Below are positions 11,715 through 22,222 of a DNA stretch of 60,461 nucleotides, in pieces (the stretch's first letter is position 1; the number at the start of each line of letters is the position of its first letter). Made by a program: the position numbers and the translations under genes. Below the pieces are notes generated by a model, which was given only the letters and a program-made list of their open reading frames with translations, did not search any database and had not been told where the DNA came from. Source of the DNA: Stentor coeruleus (lineage: Eukaryota; Ciliophora; Heterotrichea; Heterotrichida; Stentoridae); NCBI GenBank assembly GCA_001970955.1, contig MPUH01000369.1, positions 1-60,461 on the forward strand. The letters run 5' to 3'.

Positions 11715-11851
11715 TTTATAATAAACTGCTATATAAACTTAAAAAAAGGCTATTATTAAATCACCTAGTCTTTTTAATAAATCATCTTATATAAATTATC
11801 GTATAACATGAATAAATAACTAAATTCGCATACCAGTCTATGTCATCTAAA

Positions 11852-12814
11852 TTAACCGCTAGGGAATTCTTCACCTGCATCAAAATTGCTCTTTAGGATG
11901 ATGTTTATTATAGGAAAAGCTTTTAAGTTCTCGAAAGTACTGCTGAATTTAGGGGTTTTAACGTCTACTGGGTTGACATGAAAAGGTAGTTCTCCTTTTA
12001 TCTCCCATGTTTTACAACAGAAACTAGCCCTGACTATCCCTTCAAATGTGAATTCACTACTAATCAATTTACTATCATTAGTACCATGATTATCCCCAAA
12101 TCTTCCAAGTGTTTCACTATGTAATTCCATCTGAGTTTCATTATTAGTACTTCTTGTCTCGCATATGACGAATGAGTTTTTATATATAAAATCATTAGGA
12201 AGTTGTATAGTAATATTGTATATAGTCCTAAGGATGATTTCTAATATTCTAAAATTCTCAGGCCAGTCAATGCATCTAAATTTAAATTCTGCAATGTTTC
12301 TATAGCAATCTTCAGATGAAAGGCGATCAAGTTCCATAACAAAATTCCAAGATAAACAACTTGATATAGTATGAGCAAAAGATAGGCTTGGGACTTTACA
12401 TCTACCACTTGGCATTCGATATACTGTTAAAAACTTATAATCAGTTGCTACAACAGTCTCTCCTTGTAATAATAAAGCTTGGATTTTATATACAACAATT
12501 GCATCTATAAGTGATCCATTCTGGTCTACTTTTGAGAAATGGAATGTTGCTGGAGCTGATGATGGTAGTTTATAACTAAAAGGAAAAACAGCTTTAGAAC
12601 GCTCTTGGATGTCTATGATTTTTTCGACGTGTTTAAAAAGCTGAACTTTTTTAGTTTCTCTATGGTTGTTTAAACTTCTTACTTGGACCTTTTCTTTACC
12701 TGATAGTTTTAAGACAAGCAAGCAGGGGTTACAGTTTGCGCATATTTCTCCAGTAACTTTAGACCCTGCACAAATTTTTAGAGTATCCAAATAAACTAAA
12801 ACTCTGTTTTCCAT
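11852..12814 (-). CDS. Arrestin-domain protein
   Basis: 320 residues, one exon. The N-terminal half fits an arrestin N domain: an opening beta strand pair (MENRVLVYLDTLKICAGSKV) and the diagnostic segment VFPFSYKLPSSAPATFHF at about 75-92. The second half is a second beta sandwich, with strands around ICDWP-like and PFHVNPVDVK regions (about 170-300), as expected for an arrestin C domain. By family knowledge alpha-arrestin-type and related proteins act as adaptors that bring membrane cargo to ubiquitin ligases or sorting coats. No PPxY motif is visible in this copy, so a direct ligase link is not supported. The gene converges on the small MGCC gene with 137 bp between stops. Confidence 0.7.
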   Translation of the reverse strand: MENRVLVYLDTLKICAGSKVTGEICANCNPCLLVLKLSGKEKVQVRSLNNHRETKKVQLFKHVEKIIDIQERSKAVFPFSYKLPSSAPATFHFSKVDQNGSLIDAIVVYKIQALLLQGETVVATDYKFLTVYRMPSGRCKVPSLSFAHTISSCLSWNFVMELDRLSSEDCYRNIAEFKFRCIDWPENFRILEIILRTIYNITIQLPNDFIYKNSFVICETRSTNNETQMELHSETLGRFGDNHGTNDSKLISSEFTFEGIVRASFCCKTWEIKGELPFHVNPVDVKTPKFSSTFENLKAFPIINIILKSNFDAGEEFPSG

Positions 12815-13094
12815 TATTTCATGCTTCTTCTTTTTTAATATGCCAAAGGTGGAGTTTTAATAAGAAAAAGGTTTTATTTAAGATTTTTATACAACTTTGT
12901 CAGGAGAGGAAAATAAGTTCTGAGTTTAAGCTTTTAAACTTTTATGTGGAAAATATGGTTTTGAAATATCTTATGTAATAATGTTCATAATACCAAATAT
13001 CCTATACAAAAAAAAACAATTAAAAAAAATATTCTTCAACTTATCAAGTTTATAATACATAATAAATCTTAAGTAATTCAATCTAATTATATTA

Positions 13095-13988
13095 TTAAGA
13101 TTTCAAAGAATCCTTCAATTTCTCATACGTCTCCCTAACACTTTCTTCAGGATTACTAACAAGTTTCCCTTGGCCAATTTTCAAATACTGGTTTTTTGAT
13201 TTAATTTTCACATTACAACTAGTTAAAATTTTCTCAGCAGATCCATCAATATCAGTCTTTATCCTATTCTTTGAATCCAATCCTAAAATCATACTAGTAA
13301 CTCCTTTAAAATAAGTTTTATTATGAAGACCAGCGAAAATTTGTTTAGGTATATATTCTTCTTCTTTAGAACTCTCTGAATCTTTATCACTAGAATTTTG
13401 GTCAAGAGGATTCAAAGCTGAAGCTGATCCCCAAGCTTTTCTAGGCTGGAATTTATTGATTTGATGTAATTTTTTAGCTTTTAAAGGTTCATATTCAGTT
13501 ATATCAACATGTCTGGATTTTAGTTCATCAACAACTCTTTCAAGATTGTTTTTTGGTTTAAAATACATACGTTTAGGTTTTATAAGACTTTTTGCTGATC
13601 TGGAATCTTTAAGAGCTTGGACGTTAGCTTTTTGATATTCAGGGTTTGGTCGATGAATTGATGCATATTTTAAACTTTCCTATATGGAAGATACGAGTAA
13701 TCTTTCTCTATGAGTTTTATATTCTCTTATAATAATTTGAGGTTTTCCTTTGAATTTTGATGGGTCGGATGGTCGTGGGGATACTTCGAGAGGGGGTTGA
13801 TGGGTTGAGATTTTTATTGGTTGTTTTTCCATGTGCATTATAAAGTCTGATATCCTTTTTGTATAACTTTCACAGAGCTTTTCTCGGTGTTGTCGGATTT
13901 TTTCTTGGATTTGTGAGGATTTTAGAAGATTATGCTCTGCATGGTCTCTTGAATTTTTTTGTTTATCGTAAGCGTAGATGTTATACAT
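13095..13988 (-). CDS. Unknown basic protein, 292 residues
   Basis: Two exons (13988-13695 and 13679-13095) join in frame after one 15-nt intron. The protein is Lys-rich with many short basic and Tyr/Asn/Pro patches: an N-terminal helix with QIQEKIRQHREKLCESY, a centre with SIHRPNPEYQKANVQALKD, then an Asp/Ser/Glu-rich linker and a C-terminal helix. There is no membrane segment and no recognised domain. The pattern is reminiscent of ciliary or cytoskeleton-associated small proteins but I cannot name a family. Confidence 0.65.
13680..13694 (-). other. 15-nt intron
   Basis: GTATCTTCCATATAG on the minus strand, between codons; retention stops at TAG, removal joins ...RLL to ESLKY.... Adenine at position 10. 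Confidence 0.9.
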
Positions 13989-14325
13989 GTTTTTTATATT
14001 TCATTTTTTATATGTTTAGATCTTTAGAATATAATAAGTAAGTGTTTTAGTGTTAAAAAAACTAATGAAGATAATATAGATTAAGATATTGAAATATAGT
14101 AGTTTTAAGATTAGTTATCAAAAAATAAGGTATGGTGAATATATATTAGGAAATGTTTTTGTTTAAAAATTATCATAGGAATATTAAAAATATAATTGTT
14201 TATTTAATTTTATTGTGTCTATTTCATATTATACTAGTATAAATCTCATTTGTAATATCATAATTTTAATATTTTTTTATTATTATGCAAATTCACAGTA
14301 TTTTAAACTACTAAACTTTATCTAA
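13989..14325. other. AT-rich spacer, nothing recognised
   Basis: About 340 bp between two tandem minus-strand genes. It is almost pure A/T with no gene-like ORF. No motif recognised. Confidence 0.6.
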
Positions 14326-15658
14326 TTATTTAACCTTAGTGACAATATCCCCACGATTCACTAGTTTTGATGCTATCCCTTGCCCAGGTTTGCCTACTCC
14401 TTTCAAAGCACGGGCAAGTTGTTCAGTTAAAGTTTCATGCATACCTTTCCCAACCATATTCAAAATGCTGCTTCTTTTTTCTGGTGAAGTTGGTGTTTCC
14501 ACTTTAAATGATGATCTTTTCTCAGTAATACTCCTTCTTTCAGTAACATTAGGTGAACTTTGCCCATCATTATTAACCTGAGCAACAAAAGTACTTCTTC
14601 TTTCAGGACTTGAAAAACCTGGAGTTTCTTTTATAGTCACTCTTCTAGAAGTATTACCTCTGGCTATAGGAATTTCTGGGGGTTTTAAGAGTTCTTTAAG
14701 TTGTCTTTTTGCTTCTTCAAAATTATATTGTGCTTGAAGATGTTCTTTTTCTTTATCTTTAATCTCTTTACTGGCTTCCATGATCTGTGCTTCTAGTTGA
14801 TTAATTTCTTTTCTTAAGTTTTGATTTGCTGTTGATGGGGTAACTTTTTCAGGATTTTTATGAGTTTTTTCTAATGTTTCTTGGACTTGCTGAATATCTC
14901 TTTGAAGACCTTGTCTTTGATTTTGAAGACGCTCTTTTATAGCTTTGACTTCATTGTACTCAAAAAGCAGCTTTTTAACTTGGACATTTTGGATATTTTC
15001 TTTGGTTTTACCGATTTTGTCTTGGATTTCTTTTAGTTCATGAGCTTTACCATCTACTTCTTTACCTTTTTCTTCTACAATAGCTTCAGTTTCTCGTAGT
15101 TTAATTTTTAATCTTTCTTCACCTGCAAAAGCTTGAGTGACTTTATAGTATTGTAAACGAGTATCATTACGTTCTTGCTTTATATTCATATGTTCTTCTT
15201 TTAAATCCAAATTTGTTTGTTCAATTCTTATTGCTCTTTTAATATGCCCATAGAGGGTTGGGTTAACTTTTTTTAACTGCTCAACCATCATGTTGTTAGA
15301 CGAATACAGTCGTTCTTTTTTAGAGTTAAGAATTTTCTGAGTCAGTTCATTGATCTTGTTTTCCAAAGCTTTGCTTTCTTGGAACCTGTATATTTTTTTA
15401 CTCTGGAGAATTGACTTTTATCCATTCTTCTTCAGCTTTATATTTTCTTTGTTTTCTTTTCTCTTCCACAATGTCGGCTGTATGGCCTTCGATGTCCTGT
15501 CTGTAAATTTCTAAAAAGTTCTCAAACTTCTCGTATTCTTCTTGTGATGGGCTTAACTGCTCTGGTTCATTTAGTTTTTCAGTTAACATTTGAATTTCTC
15601 TTTGCATAGACTCTATAGTGATTTCATAATCTTCTATTAGTTCACTCTGATCATCCAT
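14326..15658 (-). CDS. Long coiled-coil protein with Ser/Arg-rich tail
   Basis: Two exons (15658-15402 and 15385-14326) join across a 16-nt intron to give 438 residues. Residues about 5-330 are nearly continuous coiled coil, rich in Glu, Lys and Gln with heptads (LRKEINQLEAQIMEASKEIK). The tail has several spaced motifs of the type (S)PERRSTF, TERRSIT, EKRSSF and PEKRSSIL, a repeating basic-Ser pattern that would suit phosphorylation by basophilic kinases. The C-terminus is Gly/Lys-rich. The overall plan suggests a cytoskeletal or axonemal component; no family is recognised. Confidence 0.7.
15386..15401 (-). other. 16-nt intron
   Basis: GTAAAAAAATATACAG on the minus strand, splitting a Glu codon (GA|G). 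A 16-nt removal shifts the frame exactly onto the long downstream coiled coil. CAG acceptor. Confidence 0.88.
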
Positions 15659-16320
15659 TGCTATTATTTATTTTAAACTTCATATGAGACATTGGGTGAG
15701 TAGATGATTAAGAATTTTTGGAAGGGGAATTATTTGAGGAATGTGCATTTGGTTTAGAATTTAGAGGAAATTTTGGTAAAGAGTTTATGATTTTTAGATA
15801 GGAGATGATTTGGTATGAAATAAATAAGGATATTTTTATTGAGTTTATGATGTAAGGAGTTTATTGATTTTTATTTTTGGGTTATTTATCAATAAATAAT
15901 GTTGCTTTTTTTTCATGATTGTAAGAAGAAACAAAGTTTTTGTAACTTGAATAAATTAGCGAGTAAATTATAATACGTAGTATGTTAGAATCTGTGTATA
16001 GTTACATTTTTTTCTGAGTAAAACTAAAATTTAAAACATGATTTTGATTTGCAAGCATACAGAAACTTCTTAATAAAATTAATTTACTAGCATTTGTTTT
16101 TATTAATTATTAAAATTTCGATATTATACTATCATTAAATTCTTATAAAAAATTAGTCCATTAGTAGAACTTGACTACTTAAAATTCGTTACTACAAAAT
16201 TTTGCATTACCTAATCTCATCTTAATTTCTAAAATTCAAATCAATAAATTCTAACTTTTTTCCACATATTATAATATAAACTATTTTCTATGTTTATATA
16301 TCCTAACTAATTATATTTTT
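15659..16320. other. Intergenic spacer with composition switch
   Basis: About 660 bp between tandem minus-strand genes. The + strand is G/T-rich from about 15670 to 15850, AT-only in the middle, and A/C-rich from about 16140 to 16320. No ORF or RNA gene recognised. Confidence 0.6.
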
Positions 16321-17352
16321 CTAACTAAAAAGTTTTTTTGCAATTTTTTCCAAATGCTCTTTTCCCCCAGATTGGACATAATCATAAAATTCATTTTTAA
16401 ACATTCGAAAGCGAGTAAGACCATAATCCAAATAACTAAATCCATCAGAGGGTTCACTGAATTCTGCAATACTCCACATAGCCCAGGTAAAGCTCACACA
16501 AATAAGACTTCTTTTTACTTCAACCCACATATCTTTACCTTCTCCATATTCTTTTACATATTCTGCAATAATTTCATCACTTGCTGTCCTGTCGTAATAA
16601 ACATTAAAGAAAGGAAAACTTTTATGGAGAAAATCAAGACGAAAATTGTTGATGATATTAGCTACATCAGTTGACCTATAAGAATATCCAGCGAATTCTA
16701 CATCAACAAATCTGATTTTTTGTAGGATAGGGTTATACAAAATATTCACTAGAGATAAATCCAAATGTGAAAAAACCACTGGTGAATCTGTTGGAAGCAC
16801 CGATAAAAATTTCTCCATAGCTTGATCCCCAATCAACTCTTCTATCTCAGTAAAATCAGCATGTTTTTCATAAACATGAATTTTATTTCTTATTGCTGTT
16901 CTCCATCTTTCTGGATAATCCAAGGTTAAGTTCCCTTCTCCACATAAAACTGAGTCCATATTGACTCCATGAAACCTTTTAATCCTTCTTATAATTTTTT
17001 TCAAATATTTTTCATTGCTTAAGACCTCATGAGTTATTGGGACAAAGTCTTTATAATACTCTTCAAGTCTATGATAATCTGTAAGACCATAGCATTTTGG
17101 TCCTTGGGATAATCGTGATAATTCATTGAATATTCTTATTTCTCTGGATTTGTCGGTAATTCCACTAGTTCCAAAAACTCTGTATACTAATTGGTTTGGG
17201 ATTATATTTAAAGATGTTTCTAGTAAAAACACAATGTTGCTTGTACTTGTGAATCTTTTAAGGCTTGTGTTTTCTAGCGTTGCTTCAGACCAGATTGGCA
17301 ATACTTGGCTTGCAAATGCTATGGCTTGCATATGATGATCAATCTGGTTCAT
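16321..17352 (-). CDS. Choline/ethanolamine kinase
   Basis: 343 residues, one exon. It has the choline/ethanolamine kinase layout: N-lobe strand LVYRVFGTSG (55-64), the Brenner-type catalytic loop SHLDLSLVNIL with His196, Asp198 and Asn203, and the metal-binding segment FVDVEFAGYSYRSTDVAN with Asp217. The family phosphorylates choline or ethanolamine with ATP, the first step of the Kennedy pathway for phosphatidylcholine and phosphatidylethanolamine. The usual Asn after the loop His is Leu here, but the catalytic Asp and the metal ligands are kept, so activity is expected. Choline versus ethanolamine preference cannot be read from the sequence. Length matches the family. Confidence 0.87.
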   Translation of the reverse strand: MNQIDHHMQAIAFASQVLPIWSEATLENTSLKRFTSTSNIVFLLETSLNIIPNQLVYRVFGTSGITDKSREIRIFNELSRLSQGPKCYGLTDYHRLEEYYKDFVPITHEVLSNEKYLKKIIRRIKRFHGVNMDSVLCGEGNLTLDYPERWRTAIRNKIHVYEKHADFTEIEELIGDQAMEKFLSVLPTDSPVVFSHLDLSLVNILYNPILQKIRFVDVEFAGYSYRSTDVANIINNFRLDFLHKSFPFFNVYYDRTASDEIIAEYVKEYGEGKDMWVEVKRSLICVSFTWAMWSIAEFSEPSDGFSYLDYGLTRFRMFKNEFYDYVQSGGKEHLEKIAKKLFS

Positions 17353-17708
17353 ATATATTTGTTTATATAACTATATATAATAGAATAGTTTAATAATGTA
17401 CTTTAAAAGTAAGTAATTATAATTTTATATAGCATCTAGTGAAATCCTTATAAATTTCATCAAAAAATATATTTTAATATTTTTTAGTACCTATTTTCAG
17501 TAAAGTACTATGATATTGATCATCAAAATATAAACTTTTAGCAACTTATTTTATGAGAAAAAATCAAAAACTATGTATAATAAACCATATTACCGCAGTA
17601 TAAATCATAACAATTTTACATCAAAAATTGTATCAAAAAAAATATTTGCATATAAAACTACCTAAATATTACTAAATAACATTATTCATACTATGTTACC
17701 ATTATAAC
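17353..17708. other. AT-rich spacer, nothing recognised
   Basis: About 355 bp between two tandem minus-strand genes, close to pure A/T on both strands. No ORF, repeat or RNA gene recognised. Confidence 0.6.
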
Positions 17709-18812
17709 TTATTTCTTCTTTTTTATCGATCCATAAGGTGTATTTTTTACTGACCTCGTGGTTTTTATTTTATCAACAACTCTAGGCGATGCTGGTCTTT
17801 TTTGTGGTGCAGTTGTAGGCCTAGAAACTTTAACCACAACTTCTTCTCTATCAGTTTTTTTAAAATCCTTACTAATAGCCGCACTACGAGTGACCTGTTT
17901 TTGTCTTGGAATATCTATATCCAACATAGTCCTAGCAGCACATATCGCTTCTTTTACTAACCTATTTTCATTCCTATTCAAACTCGACGACCTATTCTTC
18001 ACTTTATCCTCACTTTCAACCCCTTTACCAAAATTCCCCCTTCCTAAACTCCTCTCTTTAGCATTTTCAGTCGCAATCATCTGAACTTTTTTCTCAGTTT
18101 TATCCCCACCTTTTATACAACTCCTAATAATCACAAATCCACTTTCAACTTTATTCTTAGCAGCATCTCCAGCTGTTTCCATACAATTATCCTTCCATTT
18201 TATAACATTAGGAGTATCATTATCATTATTACCCAAATGATAATCAGTAGGTTCCCCAAGTCTAGCATTAATAAATGTGTTTCTTAAAACAAGTTCTTCA
18301 GGATTTTCTGTAACTTGATCCCATTGATCAGTTCTAGGTAATTTTGTGTTTTTAACTAATCTATTTTCAAATGCGCTAAGTTGGTTTAAAAATGAAGGAT
18401 TAAGATCAAGATCTGGTCTTCTAAAAACAATGAAATCTAAAGCTTTGTATAAACTCCATTGATATTTTTTTAATAAATAAGCACTGACAATACATACACA
18501 TCTTGATACACCTCTAACTGAATGTACTAAGATACTTTCTCCAGTTTCAAGTCCCTGTTCTATAAACGTGTAAATTATTGTGAAGTTTTTATCAGAACTG
18601 TCTAGGATTATTTGATTTTCATTATCAAACCAAGGGAATGATAAATAATTAACACCTATTGGTTCCCAATGATTAGGAACTTGTCTACATGCACAGTTTA
18701 CTATCCTTGTAACTTTGTTAGCTACAACAAATTCTAGGTCTTGAGCTGCGAATTCGTCACCGATAAAAAGACCATCTTTGACTTTAAAGGCTCCAACAAG
18801 TACTGAGTCCAT
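17709..18812 (-). CDS. Dual-specificity phosphatase fold protein with Ser in place of catalytic Cys
   Basis: 367 residues, one exon. Residues about 8-155 form a DUSP domain: the substrate strand LFIGDEFAAQDLEFV, the acid-loop region FPWFDNE with Asp63, the P-loop at 97-104 and the following helix with CVCIVSAYLLKKYQWS. The P-loop reads His-Ser-Val-Arg-Gly-Val-Ser-Arg, so the nucleophilic Cys of the HC-x5-R signature is Ser98 while the Arg is kept. Family chemistry requires that Cys, so this copy should bind phosphosites or partners without hydrolysis, as STYX-type pseudophosphatases do. The C-terminal ~200 residues are disordered and basic, with Lys, Arg, Ser and Pro. Confidence 0.8.
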   Translation of the reverse strand: MDSVLVGAFKVKDGLFIGDEFAAQDLEFVVANKVTRIVNCACRQVPNHWEPIGVNYLSFPWFDNENQIILDSSDKNFTIIYTFIEQGLETGESILVHSVRGVSRCVCIVSAYLLKKYQWSLYKALDFIVFRRPDLDLNPSFLNQLSAFENRLVKNTKLPRTDQWDQVTENPEELVLRNTFINARLGEPTDYHLGNNDNDTPNVIKWKDNCMETAGDAAKNKVESGFVIIRSCIKGGDKTEKKVQMIATENAKERSLGRGNFGKGVESEDKVKNRSSSLNRNENRLVKEAICAARTMLDIDIPRQKQVTRSAAISKDFKKTDREEVVVKVSRPTTAPQKRPASPRVVDKIKTTRSVKNTPYGSIKKKK

Positions 18813-18887
18813 TTGTTTATATAAACATATGAATTATGTATTAAAATATAGATATTCTAGCTTAAGATGTGTGCTTAAACCTACTAA

Positions 18888-20756
18888 TTAATGCATTATT
18901 CTTAGCCAAGAATAGCATGGGAAGTGATTTCTGAAATTTTCAGTATCTTGAATGAACTCTTCGGTAATATGGTCTTTTATAATACCTAAATTTTTACTTA
19001 AAACCTTTATTACTAGTGCTTTGGATACTAGTTTACTCTTTTGAACCCATTCAGTAAACACTTCATAGTCTAGGTTTACTAAATAATCAATCTCTTTTTT
19101 TTCTCTTTCAAATTCGAAATTCCCTTGAAGTATTTCATCCCAATAAAAACTACTTTTATCACTGAAAGACTTAAATCCTTGGCTTTTAATTTCAATCAAC
19201 TCTGATTTTTTCCCTGAAAATAAAGATGATATTGATACTATAACCCCTTCGACACATTCAAAAATTTTTTGTTGGATAATATTTGGGTGAACATCAATTG
19301 AGGTAACTTTTACTAAAACACCAGAAATTCCACGAGTCATACGAGAAGAAATTTGTACTGTTTTACAGCCGAAATTTATTAATGGATCATAAATACTTGT
19401 TGTTAAAATTGCTTCAAGTAACGAAGTCATAACTCGCTCTTCAACTGATGCTTGTCCGAATTGAAAGTAAACCTCAATAACAGATTCATCATAATCATCA
19501 TTTTCTGAGTTCTGCTGTAATACAACAATTTGCTCAGGTAACAAAGTTACAGTCCTCGGGGTCAAGTATTTAAGTTTTTTCCCTTCAGAAGCACTAAGCA
19601 GCCCTTCTATAAACTCACTAGTCCCAACCACATGAATATTATCAACATTTCCTGATACAAACATCAAAATCTTAACATTAGCCAAATTAAGTTCAGTCTG
19701 TAAGAAATCTTTCAAATACTGTAATTTATTAGGATACAAATACTGATGATGTTGTAAAAATGCCAAACGAAGCTGTCGGGTTTGATTTGCAGGATCAGCA
19801 GTCATAGACTGATATTGGCTTTTTAGCATATTCATAGCAATTTCAATAGTTTCTTCTGTTGGCGATGAATTATAAAGATATTCCATAATACTTTCTGTAG
19901 CATCAAGGATTTTAGATGGATGGCCTGAGATTTTTATTTCAAAACAATTTTCTAATGGTTCTATATTAAATTGAATTCCTGCTTGAGCTAATTTTATACC
20001 TAATTCATTTGTCAGACCCAAAGTAATAATAAAACCCATAAGATCAGCTGTTACGGATTTTTGTAATGTTGATCGAAGGTCGTTTATAAGTAAAGCTAAG
20101 AAAACATAACATCGGTTTTCCCTACCATCACAAGCCCACCAGGTTTCAACAAATTTCTCATCAAAAACTTTGTCTGGTTTAGCTTTGGTTTCTGAGGTTG
20201 GATAGGCAATTGGAATGAATTCATTTTCAGTTGAAATGATATCTTGGATATCTTTAAGGCTAAGATTTTGTTCATAGATTATTTCCCAGATGTTATTGAA
20301 AATCTCAATTTGCTCAGTGTTAGATTGGGTCTCTGCAAAAACATGTAGGTATTTAGCTTGCCAAAACCCTGAGGAGATCCTGATGATTTTTTCTAGCAAA
20401 CTAATGCATTCTTCGGATTTATGCGAAACAATTATCCGCTTTACAATAGGAAAAGCGATTTTATTGAAAGAGTCTGAAATCGAAAGAGCCTGATGTAACA
20501 GCGATAAGCCTTGTATTGGCTGAACATCACTAAATAACGAAGCTTGATATATAAGAGCTTTTGGGTATAATGGATCTGCAGGGTCTACAGATGTTAAAAA
20601 TATACCTAAAGCACTCTGAGAAATCTCTGGAACTGATTCAAAATACCTTTCAGCCACATCTACCAATAAGCCAGGCTTTATCGATGTGAGATAAGTACTT
20701 AATTCCGCTTTAGACAAACCCTCAAGTTTTTCCATATTATAAATACTCTTTAACAT
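18888..20756 (-). CDS. M16-like (insulysin/pitrilysin fold) protein lacking the catalytic N-domain
   Basis: 622 residues, one exon. Residues about 205-360 and 410-600 resemble the non-catalytic M16 lobes of insulysin-type peptidases, including DLMGFIITLGLTNELGIKLA in the middle lobe and SSFYWDEILQGNFEFEREKK near the end. No HxxEH zinc motif is present. The N-terminal ~170 residues are helical and not an M16 catalytic domain. In the family zinc and catalytic residues lie in the first domain, so this protein is probably not a peptidase; a structural or partner role, or a second chain completing another M16 half, is possible. The start at 20756 lies 37 bp from the stop of the upstream transporter; a second in-frame ATG eight codons later is also possible. 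Confidence 0.7.
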   Translation of the reverse strand: MLKSIYNMEKLEGLSKAELSTYLTSIKPGLLVDVAERYFESVPEISQSALGIFLTSVDPADPLYPKALIYQASLFSDVQPIQGLSLLHQALSISDSFNKIAFPIVKRIIVSHKSEECISLLEKIIRISSGFWQAKYLHVFAETQSNTEQIEIFNNIWEIIYEQNLSLKDIQDIISTENEFIPIAYPTSETKAKPDKVFDEKFVETWWACDGRENRCYVFLALLINDLRSTLQKSVTADLMGFIITLGLTNELGIKLAQAGIQFNIEPLENCFEIKISGHPSKILDATESIMEYLYNSSPTEETIEIAMNMLKSQYQSMTADPANQTRQLRLAFLQHHQYLYPNKLQYLKDFLQTELNLANVKILMFVSGNVDNIHVVGTSEFIEGLLSASEGKKLKYLTPRTVTLLPEQIVVLQQNSENDDYDESVIEVYFQFGQASVEERVMTSLLEAILTTSIYDPLINFGCKTVQISSRMTRGISGVLVKVTSIDVHPNIIQQKIFECVEGVIVSISSLFSGKKSELIEIKSQGFKSFSDKSSFYWDEILQGNFEFEREKKEIDYLVNLDYEVFTEWVQKSKLVSKALVIKVLSKNLGIIKDHITEEFIQDTENFRNHFPCYSWLRIMH

Positions 20757-20793
20757 CTAAAATCATATAAAATCCTCAATAACCTTATATATT

Positions 20794-22218
20794 TTATATG
20801 ATTTCTCTCTTATCATTATCTGGACCCGATTCATTAGCTTCTAATTCAAGCATCTCATCATATTCCAAACCATTTTTCGGAATCAGTTTCAAGAAAAGCA
20901 ATGGAATCAACTGACTGGATATCTGAATCACCACAAGTAGCCAGAAAAGATCATAACTTCCAGTCTTAACCTTAAACAATTGAACAAGAAGTCCTCCAAT
21001 AAACCCAGAAATCTCAAAGCTTATATTAATAACTGACATAAAAAATGCATAAAATGTTCCTTCAATACCTACAGGGCATATTTTTGCACTCATTACTAAT
21101 AAAGGCATTGCCCTAAATGTAAAAGAAACTACTTCATTTAAAACATCACCAGAAATAGCAAAAACCCATGATGGCAAACCAAGGTAAATATATGAATTTG
21201 TTACAAGTCCAAGGTCAATAAAATTTATAAATAACAGGGCTAATTGTCCGATACATATTGTTGACCTATATTCAAGGTTTTTAAGATAATAATAATAGAT
21301 AAAACTACCAATTATTATTGAAATATATGCTGCGATAGATAAAGTGCCTAAAAAAGTTGTAGAGAATTTCAAAACATCAGTCATGTAGTAAGTTAAAAGC
21401 TCAGAATAACGTGGGGTTATTCCACCGAGGATGATTATGAATAATAAAGGTTTTAGTATTTGAGGTTTTTTTATAGCTTTTAATAGTGTTTGGACTTGGT
21501 CTCGACAGTTTTTAAGCTCGCTTGGAGTTTCTTGGAAATTAAATGAGGATAGGGCTATTAGTAAGGGACATATTGATGAAAAAGCAATTACTGTTTTTGG
21601 AGATAAGGTTTCTAGTAGCACACCACCAAGGATACTTCCTATAAAACCTCCAATTGATAAGACGATCCAACAAAATGATTGTAAAGCACTAGACGCAGTT
21701 TCATTTTTTCTGCTTTTTTCGACCATAATTGCATCTGCAATAACATCGCAAAATGCTAAACTCAACTGATTGGTAAATAAAGCTAAAATCGACCAAAATA
21801 AACTTTTGTGGAATAAAATGCTTAACATAGATAATACTCCAACTCCTCCCCATATGAAAAGATAACTTTTTCTATGATAGCCTACAATTGGGATATTGTC
21901 TGAAATTAACCCATAAACAGGTTTTATAAGCCAGGCTACAAATGAAAAGCCCCGAATGTATTGAGTATATGCTGGATCTAAGTGAAATAAATCTTTATAG
22001 TATAAAGTTATTGCTAGGGAATTCAAAGATGTTAGTCCTTGGGACCAATACACACAAAATAGTATCGCAAGGGTATTGAATCCAAATGTTTCTATCATGT
22101 AATTTGAGTTTAGTATGAGTTTTTCATACAACAGATTTCTCGAGATCTTCGAGCAGTTTAGAAATAGTCTTGACATTTTTTTGAAGTATGAGTGTTTTAA
22201 GATTTTTACAATTTTCAT
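20794..22218 (-). CDS. Folate-biopterin transporter family (BT1-type MFS) protein
   Basis: 474 residues with about twelve hydrophobic helices. The BT1 signature is clear near the second to third helix: LIKPVYGLISDNIPIVGYHR followed by KSYLFIWGG. By family knowledge these major-facilitator relatives carry folates, pterins or related compounds across membranes in protists, plastids and cyanobacteria; the substrate here is not readable. The C-terminus is a short acidic tail. The first ATG (22218) lies only 4 bp from the start of the divergent gene at 22223; a later Met (residue 15 or 41) could be the true start. Confidence 0.83.
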   Translation of the reverse strand: MKIVKILKHSYFKKMSRLFLNCSKISRNLLYEKLILNSNYMIETFGFNTLAILFCVYWSQGLTSLNSLAITLYYKDLFHLDPAYTQYIRGFSFVAWLIKPVYGLISDNIPIVGYHRKSYLFIWGGVGVLSMLSILFHKSLFWSILALFTNQLSLAFCDVIADAIMVEKSRKNETASSALQSFCWIVLSIGGFIGSILGGVLLETLSPKTVIAFSSICPLLIALSSFNFQETPSELKNCRDQVQTLLKAIKKPQILKPLLFIIILGGITPRYSELLTYYMTDVLKFSTTFLGTLSIAAYISIIIGSFIYYYYLKNLEYRSTICIGQLALLFINFIDLGLVTNSYIYLGLPSWVFAISGDVLNEVVSFTFRAMPLLVMSAKICPVGIEGTFYAFFMSVINISFEISGFIGGLLVQLFKVKTGSYDLFWLLVVIQISSQLIPLLFLKLIPKNGLEYDEMLELEANESGPDNDKREII

Positions 22219-22222
22219 ATAA

